Origin: Clostridiaceae bacterium
GTDB taxonomy: Bacteria; Bacillota; Clostridia; Saccharofermentanales; DTU023
Direction: 5' to 3'
Assembly (NCBI GenBank): GCA_012728535.1
Contig: JAAYEX010000111.1
Coordinates: 1 to 5,171 of the forward strand
DNA length: 5,171 nucleotides
This document shows, piece by piece, positions 1 to 5,171 of the stretch (the first letter of the stretch is position 1; each line of letters starts with the position of its first letter). The notes below the pieces were generated by a model, which was not told where the DNA came from, did no database searches, and saw nothing but the letters and a program-made list of their open reading frames with translations. The translations under genes were made by a program, and so were the position numbers.

Positions 1-273
1 CGGAAATCCATCTTTCAACGTGAAAAACACTTGCTGCGCGCCTTCCTGCTTTTACTCGGCCTTAATACTGTCTACTATTTGATTGAACTGGTTCTTTATC
101 GCAGTAACGCTAACCCTACATATTTTTATTCCCTCCTGGTCTTCTTGCCGGCAGTCCTTTCTCCCCTCGGTCCAGCAAACAACACTGGGAAAACGCGACT
201 CCTGCGCTATGCCATCTTCCCGCTCAGTCTGGGTATAGTGGCTCTCCTGCGCTATTTGTTTGTGCTATCCTGA
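1..273 (+). CDS. Hypothetical membrane protein, C-terminal part (5' end cut by window edge)
   Basis: I do not recognise this protein. The frame is open from base 1 to the TGA at 271-273, giving 90 visible residues. A TTG at 31 could serve as a start, but no good Shine-Dalgarno lies before it and the frame stays open upstream, so a gene truncated by the window edge is more likely. About three hydrophobic stretches are visible: residues ~11-33 (LLRAFLLLLGLNTVYYLIEL), ~41-57 (YFYSLLVFLPAVLSPL region) and ~71-89 near the C-terminus. A short polar, basic segment (NNTGKTRLLR) separates the last two. This pattern fits the end of a multi-spanning inner-membrane protein, but no catalytic or family motif is evident. 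It lies 69 bp upstream of leuS on the same strand and could be co-transcribed with it. Reality of the gene is fairly likely; its function is unknown. Confidence 0.6.
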   Translation, partial: RKSIFQREKHLLRAFLLLLGLNTVYYLIELVLYRSNANPTYFYSLLVFLPAVLSPLGPANNTGKTRLLRYAIFPLSLGIVALLRYLFVLS

Positions 274-288
274 TCAGTGGCGTAAAAT
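260..288 (+). promoter_or_regulatory. Candidate promoter upstream of leuS (distal)
   Basis: TTGTGC (260-265) and TAAAAT (283-288) are separated by 17 bp and could form a weak sigma-A-type promoter with a start near 295. That would give leuS a leader of about 48 nt. The -35 box matches the consensus poorly and lies inside the end of the upstream gene, so this is only a candidate. Confidence 0.25.
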
Positions 289-317
289 TTAAAGCCAACT
301 ATTAATTTTTTAGTTTT

Positions 318-323
318 TATAAT
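318..323 (+). promoter_or_regulatory. Perfect -10 box (TATAAT) just upstream of leuS
   Basis: TATAAT is a perfect -10 hexamer, but no recognisable -35 box lies 16-18 bp upstream (ccaact region). If it is used, transcription would begin near 330, right at the Shine-Dalgarno, leaving a leader of only about 13 nt. The surrounding AT-rich sequence makes a chance match plausible. Confidence 0.3.
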
Positions 324-330
324 TATGAAA

Positions 331-338
331 AGAGGAAG
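331..338 (+). promoter_or_regulatory. Ribosome binding site deciding the leuS start
   Basis: AGAGGAAG is a purine-rich Shine-Dalgarno whose AGGA core ends 6 nt before the ATG at 343. It lies inside the reading frame that would be translated from the earlier in-frame ATG at 325. That earlier ATG has only AT-rich sequence before it. This supports initiation at 343. Confidence 0.8.
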
Positions 339-342
339 TACT

Positions 343-2829
343 ATGTCCTACTCCAAGGAAATTGACCGCAAATGGCAAAAAAAATGGGATGAAAGCAACT
401 TAGCAGCTTTTGATGAAAAACGTATAGCAGACAAGCTCTATGTCCTGGAGATGTTTTCCTACCCCTCAGCCGCCAAACTACACGTCGGTCACTGGTACAA
501 CTACGCCCTGTCGGATACTTATGCACGCATGAAAAAGATGCAGGGCCGTGAGATCTTCCAGCCCATGGGATTCGACGCTTTTGGCCTGCCGGCGGAAAAC
601 TACGCCATAGCCACCGGAATCCATCCTCAGGACAGCACTAACGACAGCATCAACAGCATGCGAGGACAGCTTAAGGAAATCGGCGGACTCTTTAACTGGG
701 ACGCTGAGCTTGCAACTTGCAATCCTGATTATTATCGTTGGAATCAATGGCTTTTCCTGCAGCTTTATAAAAACAATCTTGCTTATCGCAAGAAGGCACC
801 TGTCAACTGGTGTCCCAGCTGCCTCACCGTGTTAGCCAACGAGCAGGTCGAAAGTGACGGCACCTGCGAACGCTGCCACAACGAAGTTGTCAAACGCAAT
901 CTGACCCAATGGTTTTTCCGTATCACGGATTATGCTGAAGAGTTACTGACTTGCCTGGATGATCTGGACTCGCCTGACAAAACTAAGAAGATACAAACCA
1001 ATTGGATCGGCCGTTCTGAAGGTGCGACGATTAAATTCGGCGTGGAAAAAGATGGTGAAAAAGTTTATCTTGACGGTGAAGAACTGACACTCAGTGTTTT
1101 CACCACCAGGGCTGACACACTATATGGCGTCAGCTATCTGGTTATCGCACCTGAGCACGATTTACTTGACTCCCTTATCACTGCTGAGTGCAGTGCAGCC
1201 GTAGAGGCTTATCGGGAAAAAACCGCACACTTGAGCGAAATCGAACGTCAGTCGGTGACCAGGGAAAAGAGCGGCGTTTTCACCGGTTCTTATGCTGTCC
1301 ACCCTCTGACCGGTGAAAAGGTGGAACTTTGGACCTCTGATTATGTCATCGCTCAGTACGGCACCGGCATCGTCATGGCTGTTCCTGCTCACGATGAACG
1401 CGACTACGAGTTTGCAAGTGCCTTCGGGCTTCCTATTCGCACGGTCATCCGTCCGAAAGATGAGAATGATGAGTGGCAGGTATCGGATGCAGCCTTTGTC
1501 GAAGATGGCGTCCTAGTCAACAGTGGCAACCACAGCTGTCTGGCTTCCTCCGACGCAAGAAAAGCCATTGTCAGAGTGCTGCGCGAGAACGATTGTGGTG
1601 AAGAAACCATTCAATACCGTTTACGGGACTGGCTGATTTCACGTCAACGCTATTGGGGCACTCCTATTCCAATTATCTACTGCGATAAATGTGGTACCGT
1701 GCCCGTTCCTGAGGATCAGCTGCCGGTAGAACTTCCTTACAATGTGGAATTCAAACCGGACGGACACTCCCCGCTGGCAAAAGCAGAAGACTTCATTAAT
1801 ACAATTTGCCCTGTCTGCGGCGGGCCCGCCCGGCGCGACCCGGACACTCTGGATACCTTTGTCTGCTCTTCCTGGTACATGTTCCGCTTTGTGGATAACA
1901 AAAACGATAAGGCCGCTTTCGACAGCGATAAAGTCAATCGGATGTGCCCGGTTGATATATATATCGGCGGTGCAGAACACGCCGCCATGCATCTGCTTTA
2001 CGCGCGCTTTATTACCAAGGTCCTGCGCGATCTGGGCTATCTCGACTTTGACGAACCCTTCACCCGCCTGGTGCACCAGGGCGTAATACTGGGTCCGGAT
2101 GGCAACAGAATGTCAAAATCACGGGGCAATACTATTTCTCCGGATCCTTATATAGAAGCTTATGGCTCCGATGTTTTCCGTCTTTATCTGGCTTTCGGCT
2201 TTGCCTACACAGAAGGAGGCCCCTGGAGCGATGATGGCCTTCGCGCTATTGCCCGTTTTGTACAGCGTATTGAAAGTTACACCACGGATGAACTTACAAG
2301 CTCACTTATACCGAGGCTTCCTGAAGAACTCAGTGCAGACGATAAAGAATTGAATCGTATCCGCCACCATAGCATCAAAGAGGTCACAAAGGACGCTGAG
2401 CGCTTCCAGTTCAATACTTCCGTGGCTCGCCTGATGGAGCTCTTGAATGCTTTGCAAAAATACAGTAAAACTCCACAGGCCAAACCGGAGCTGACCTTAC
2501 ATGTGCTGAGAGACTTCCTGAAACTTCTGGCTCCTTTTGCACCACATTTCTCTGAAGAACTCTGGCAGCAGATGGGCCATGATCAGTCCATTTTCCTGTC
2601 CGGCTGGCCGAGCTATGATGAGTCTGCCCTGGATTTGGATACAATAGAAATTGCTATTCAGGTCAATGGACGCATTAAAGAACGCATCCATATACCGGGT
2701 GACGCCGGCGAGGACGATATCAAGGATGTCGTCAGTTCGCTGAACGACTTTGAGAATTGGCTTGACGGAAAAACAGTAAGGAAATGGATTATTGTGCCTA
2801 AGCGCCTGGTTAATATAGTCGTCGGCTAA
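343..2829 (+). CDS. leuS: Leucyl-tRNA synthetase (leucine--tRNA ligase)
   Basis: This cytoplasmic class I aminoacyl-tRNA synthetase uses ATP to attach leucine to tRNA-Leu. The start at 343 is chosen for its Shine-Dalgarno; the in-frame ATG at 325 would add MKRGST. The protein is 828 residues, close to the usual bacterial size (E. coli about 860). The HIGH motif is HVGH (47-50), preceded by MFSYPS, and the KMSKS loop reads RMSKS (589-593). Two four-cysteine zinc modules are visible: C157/C160 with C175/C178, and C447/C450 with C489/C492. The CP1 editing domain has the threonine-rich TTRADT (254-259) and MAVPAHDERD (345-354), where D351 matches the Asp essential for clearing mischarged tRNA. 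The C-terminus has the anticodon-binding helical domain (FAPHFSEELW) and the LeuRS tail (IQVNGRIKERI, ending VPKRLVNIVVG). No frameshift or missing domain is seen. The identification is secure. Confidence 0.98.
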   Translation: MSYSKEIDRKWQKKWDESNLAAFDEKRIADKLYVLEMFSYPSAAKLHVGHWYNYALSDTYARMKKMQGREIFQPMGFDAFGLPAENYAIATGIHPQDSTNDSINSMRGQLKEIGGLFNWDAELATCNPDYYRWNQWLFLQLYKNNLAYRKKAPVNWCPSCLTVLANEQVESDGTCERCHNEVVKRNLTQWFFRITDYAEELLTCLDDLDSPDKTKKIQTNWIGRSEGATIKFGVEKDGEKVYLDGEELTLSVFTTRADTLYGVSYLVIAPEHDLLDSLITAECSAAVEAYREKTAHLSEIERQSVTREKSGVFTGSYAVHPLTGEKVELWTSDYVIAQYGTGIVMAVPAHDERDYEFASAFGLPIRTVIRPKDENDEWQVSDAAFVEDGVLVNSGNHSCLASSDARKAIVRVLRENDCGEETIQYRLRDWLISRQRYWGTPIPIIYCDKCGTVPVPEDQLPVELPYNVEFKPDGHSPLAKAEDFINTICPVCGGPARRDPDTLDTFVCSSWYMFRFVDNKNDKAAFDSDKVNRMCPVDIYIGGAEHAAMHLLYARFITKVLRDLGYLDFDEPFTRLVHQGVILGPDGNRMSKSRGNTISPDPYIEAYGSDVFRLYLAFGFAYTEGGPWSDDGLRAIARFVQRIESYTTDELTSSLIPRLPEELSADDKELNRIRHHSIKEVTKDAERFQFNTSVARLMELLNALQKYSKTPQAKPELTLHVLRDFLKLLAPFAPHFSEELWQQMGHDQSIFLSGWPSYDESALDLDTIEIAIQVNGRIKERIHIPGDAGEDDIKDVVSSLNDFENWLDGKTVRKWIIVPKRLVNIVVG

Positions 2830-2835
2830 TATCCG

Positions 2836-2850
2836 TTTGACACTGTCAAA
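2836..2850. repeat. Perfect inverted repeat overlapping the tRNA promoter -35 box
   Basis: TTTGACA (2836-2842), a single C, then TGTCAAA (2844-2850) form a perfect 7-bp inverted repeat with a one-base centre. It contains the whole -35 hexamer and begins 6 bp after the leuS stop codon. It could be an operator for a dimeric regulator, a small 6-bp hairpin with a three-base loop, or chance. No T-run follows, so it is not a terminator for leuS. Confidence 0.45.
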
Positions 2851-2866
2851 TCTGACGTGATACAAT
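2837..2866 (+). promoter_or_regulatory. Promoter of the tRNA-Ser gene
   Basis: A consensus TTGACA -35 box (2837-2842) and a TACAAT -10 box (2861-2866) are 18 bp apart. The TG at 2858-2859 one base before the -10 box is an extended -10 element. Transcription should start near 2873, leaving a 5' leader of about 22 nt that RNase P would remove from the tRNA. The strength and placement suit a stable-RNA gene and indicate that the tRNA need not depend on read-through from leuS. Confidence 0.85.
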
Positions 2867-2894
2867 CGTGTGGCTGTAAAGGAATGACTTAAAC

Positions 2895-2985
2895 GGAGGG
2901 TTGTCCGAGCTGGCTGAAGGAGCACGACTGGAAATCGTGTGTACCAGAGATGGTATCGAGAGTTCGAATCTCTTGCCCTCCGCCA
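2895..2985 (+). tRNA. tRNA-Ser, anticodon GGA
   Basis: This 91-nt tRNA decodes UCC and UCU. It folds by eye into a full cloverleaf. The acceptor stem pairs GGAGGGT (2895-2901) with GCCCTCC (2975-2981), with one T-G pair. The D stem pairs TCC (2904-2906) with GGA (2919-2921). The anticodon stem pairs CACGA (2923-2927) with TCGTG (2935-2939) around the loop CTGGAAA, placing the anticodon GGA at 2930-2932. The long variable arm, with TACCA (2942-2946) pairing TGGTA (2951-2955), marks a class II tRNA and serves as the main recognition element for seryl-tRNA synthetase. The T arm has the loop TTCGAAT (2963-2969). The discriminator base is G2982, as expected for serine, and CCA is encoded at 2983-2985. 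It lies 65 nt after leuS. Confidence 0.97.
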
Positions 2986-3005
2986 TAAGTTAAACTAACA
3001 GCGAA

Positions 3006-3035
3006 AGAAAGGGTCGCCCGATGGCGACCCTTTCT
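3006..3035. terminator. Intrinsic terminator, probably bidirectional
   Basis: A perfect 13-bp hairpin pairs AGAAAGGGTCGCC (3006-3018) with GGCGACCCTTTCT (3023-3035) around the four-base loop CGAT. The GC-rich top and A/T-rich base mean that each strand ends in a T-rich run: TTTCT on plus, and TTTCTTTC on minus. It starts 21 nt after the tRNA CCA and lies about 40 nt beyond the stop of the converging protease gene, so it can serve both. The T-run is better on the minus strand than on the plus strand. Confidence 0.85.
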
Positions 3036-3075
3036 CATGTCCGGATTATGCCCCGGTCTTGTTTTTTAAACTTCT

Positions 3076-5171
3076 CTAGCTGATATCAATCATAGTTAGA
3101 TCCTTATCTTTGACCAGATCAGAAGGCCCGACTATGCAAGTAGCATTATCCTCAACAGCTCTTGCCAAAATTTCTGACAGGTCCAGCAGATCAGAATTTT
3201 TTGTTTCTATCAGCTCACGTCGCGTGGCCAGGGTCTTTTCCGCCGAATAGTCAGTAAAATACCAGAGATCAGCTGTATCCACCTGTCTTTTATGAGACAG
3301 GTGAGGATCCAGTCCGGAAACGGTCCCGATTATAAAGCGATCCAGATTACTTTCACTTTCGGCAAATTCGCGTAGGAAAGTGGCCGACTTAGTATAAGTC
3401 GCCAGAGAATTCCACGGTTGAGGATCCCTGTATGAGTAGAAGAAGCCATTTGCAGCTCTATCCACGCTGAAGCCGCAACCATAGGCTCCGCCTTGAACAC
3501 GGATCTTGTTCCAGAGATATTCCAAGCTAATGATCCGATTGACAGCCAGCCATTGTCCCGAGTATTCGCCTCCGAACGGACGTGTGTCACAGGCCATACA
3601 GGCATAGGATACAGCAGAAGGAATCACAACTGCCTCGTGCGCCGGATAGTCGGCGGAATATTTCGCGTATCCCCGGTCCCTGCTATCACCGGCAGGAAAT
3701 GCAGCTGCTACAGCAGTGCTTAAAGCCTCTGCTGAGTATCCGCTGACACTGACTGTAAGCCTCTCCCTGCCAAACATTTTCTCCTGATAATTGTCAGCCC
3801 AGTCTACAAACCGGCCCCAGTTCTCATCAACGAGAGCAATAAACTCCTTGAGCCAGAGAATGAAAGAAAAACCTGAAGATGCTTCTGCGGCAGCAGCTGC
3901 AGCAGAATAATGCCCCTTAACACGCATAACACCAAAGCTGTGCGCGCTTGAATTTGTTGCCTGACGCAGCGTTTCTCTTATTTGCAGCAAATAGGAGTAG
4001 GCACGGTCAGCATCATCGAAGACGGTTTCCTGCACAATCTCCCTGATCAGGTCGACAGCATAAGGCACTTCGTCTTTCAGAACACTGCAGCTGACAACAA
4101 AGAACAGCTTACAGCGGTCAGGATTTTTGTAATCCGGAACCGGACTTATGGAAAAATCCAGGTTGCCGATGTGAGTCTTGACCTCACGCTGGATCTCTTC
4201 CGCGTCACGCTTATTTGTGGCCAGATTACCCATCAGTTCCGTCATGAAGTTCAGAGGGGGCAGATCTTCCTGTCCTGTGTCTGAAATGTCAAAATACAAT
4301 TTGAGATAAACAATACCTTCACTGGGAGATGGATGGCTCAGCACCGTGAGTCCCTCTAGCTCCAACCGGGATGTTTTCAGATATTCCGGCTCTTGTGCCA
4401 GATCTGCCAAAGTCAGACAGGGTATTGTCGCCAGTGCCTCTGCGCTGTCAGTAGACAGCTGCCAGGCTTCAAGTTCAGACTCTTTCCGCATTAAAGTGTC
4501 TTTTTCTTCTTCTGACCAGAGCTTGCTTTCATTTTCCAGTCTTTCAGCTTCCCTGGCGTCCCTTTCCTCCCCGTAGCTTCTCGAAGGCAGAGAGTGCAGT
4601 TCCACCAGTGCCTCATTGTTAAGCAGTGTTTCGTGAAGGAGTTTTTCAAAGTAGTCCGTATCTATTTTTTCTTTGAGGGCTTCAAAGTGTTTAGCAGGAG
4701 TAAAGTATAGGGCAGGATCTCCGCCGTAAAGCCAGGCTTGCATTGCTCCGATAGCCAGGATGACCCCACGCGGTTCATTGGGATCAAGGACCCGGAAATA
4801 CTGCTGGTTCAGTGAAGCCAGAAGATCAGCCTTGTTGATCCCCTTTTCAGCAATGTCCGCCAGACTGCTGAAGATAGTTTCCCTGATATCGCCGAATTTC
4901 TCCTCCGAAGTATTCTGAGCTTCAATACCGATCCAGGACTGGGCAATGCCGGTCTGCAGATACATGTCGAAGTCCTGGGCCAGTTCCCGGTCCAGGATAG
5001 TCTTTTTTAGAGGGGATTCATTCGAGCCTGCCAATGCATCACAAAGAATCTTGATTGCGTATTGTTTCTCAATATCTTTCCAGCTGCAGACAATGCCAGC
5101 CAGAGTAAAACGGCATTTATCCGTCGCATCCTCATTTGCGCCGATTTCATAATAATGGTCTGCCTTGCCAG
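3076..5171 (-). CDS. M16C-family zinc metalloprotease (PreP/insulinase-like), N-terminus outside window
   Basis: The frame is open from the right edge to the TAG at 3076-3078, giving 697 complete codons. TTG at 5034 is not the start, because coding sequence continues upstream (…YAIKILCDALAGSNESPL). Full PreP-like proteins are about 970 residues, so roughly 270-280 N-terminal residues are missing, including the zinc-binding HxxEH motif and its distal Glu. What remains is the end of the N-terminal half, with the SPLKKTIL block typical of this family. A strongly charged helical linker follows (visible residues ~198-245, about 4440-4575), matching the M16C-associated helical hairpin. The C-terminal half contains NKIRVQGGAYG (3481-3510), with the Arg and Tyr (557 and 563 in visible numbering) that contact peptide substrate in M16 enzymes. 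Members degrade short, unstructured peptides inside a closed two-half chamber. Localisation cannot be judged without the N-terminus. The natural substrate is unknown. Confidence 0.9.
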   Translation of the reverse strand, partial: GKADHYYEIGANEDATDKCRFTLAGIVCSWKDIEKQYAIKILCDALAGSNESPLKKTILDRELAQDFDMYLQTGIAQSWIGIEAQNTSEEKFGDIRETIFSSLADIAEKGINKADLLASLNQQYFRVLDPNEPRGVILAIGAMQAWLYGGDPALYFTPAKHFEALKEKIDTDYFEKLLHETLLNNEALVELHSLPSRSYGEERDAREAERLENESKLWSEEEKDTLMRKESELEAWQLSTDSAEALATIPCLTLADLAQEPEYLKTSRLELEGLTVLSHPSPSEGIVYLKLYFDISDTGQEDLPPLNFMTELMGNLATNKRDAEEIQREVKTHIGNLDFSISPVPDYKNPDRCKLFFVVSCSVLKDEVPYAVDLIREIVQETVFDDADRAYSYLLQIRETLRQATNSSAHSFGVMRVKGHYSAAAAAAEASSGFSFILWLKEFIALVDENWGRFVDWADNYQEKMFGRERLTVSVSGYSAEALSTAVAAAFPAGDSRDRGYAKYSADYPAHEAVVIPSAVSYACMACDTRPFGGEYSGQWLAVNRIISLEYLWNKIRVQGGAYGCGFSVDRAANGFFYSYRDPQPWNSLATYTKSATFLREFAESESNLDRFIIGTVSGLDPHLSHKRQVDTADLWYFTDYSAEKTLATRRELIETKNSDLLDLSEILARAVEDNATCIVGPSDLVKDKDLTMIDIS

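Noticed and set aside
31..273. Complete small 80-residue membrane protein starting at TTG 31
   Set aside because: No convincing Shine-Dalgarno precedes 31 and the frame is open to base 1, so a truncated longer gene is the simpler reading.
1639..2076. 145-codon open frame on the minus strand inside leuS
   Set aside because: It lies wholly opposite a strongly conserved LeuRS coding segment, has no recognisable protein features and is best explained as a shadow of leuS codon use.
2497..2925. 142-codon open frame on the minus strand spanning the leuS end and the tRNA 5' part
   Set aside because: It overlaps both a secure CDS and a secure tRNA on the other strand, and its translation shows no domain or motif.
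3041..3067. Second terminator: CCGG…CCGG followed by a T6 run
   Set aside because: The stem is only 4 bp with an eight-base loop, and several bases separate it from the T-run, which makes it much weaker than the hairpin at 3006-3035.
3076..5034. Protease gene complete within the window, starting at TTG 5034
   Set aside because: The same frame continues without a stop to the right edge with family-like sequence, and the catalytic HxxEH domain is absent from the 652-residue version.
1..5171. Possible novel system such as a defence island, mobile element, CRISPR array or toxin-antitoxin pair
   Set aside because: Apart from the unrecognised membrane fragment, every gene is a recognised housekeeping or protease gene. 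No direct-repeat arrays, transposase motifs, insertion ends or small paired genes were seen.

Overview
The window looks like an ordinary bacterial chromosome segment of moderate GC content. It holds the 3' end of a small membrane-protein gene, a complete leucyl-tRNA synthetase gene (leuS), a tRNA-Ser(GGA) gene, and on the opposite strand most of a large M16C (PreP-like) metalloprotease gene that runs off the right edge. The LeuRS variant (the LEMFSYPS…LHVGHWYNY opening and the QPMGFDAFGLPAENYAIATGIHPQDS block), the Shine-Dalgarno and promoter style, the encoded CCA in the tRNA and the M16C protease together suggest Bacillota, probably Clostridia. This is an inference from remembered family resemblance, not from a search.

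Layout, left to right. Positions 1-273 (+) are the C-terminal 90 residues of an unrecognised hydrophobic protein. Positions 274-342 are a short AT-rich gap with candidate promoter elements and a clear ribosome binding site for leuS. Positions 343-2829 (+) are leuS, intact, with the class I signature motifs, two four-cysteine zinc modules and an editing domain. Positions 2837-2866 are a strong sigma-A-type promoter for the tRNA gene, with a perfect 7-bp inverted repeat over its -35 box. Positions 2895-2985 (+) are tRNA-Ser(GGA) with a long variable arm. Positions 3006-3035 are a 13-bp perfect hairpin that probably terminates transcription from both sides. Positions 3076 to the right edge (-) are the protease, converging on the tRNA.

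Functionally, leuS and the tRNA gene both serve translation but charge different amino acids, so their adjacency need not mean joint regulation. The protease looks like an independent transcription unit. I found no mobile element, CRISPR array, toxin-antitoxin pair, defence gene or other novel system. The points worth a second look are small: the leuS start and missing T-box, the inverted repeat over the tRNA promoter, the shared terminator, and the bacterial M16C protease whose catalytic half lies outside the window.
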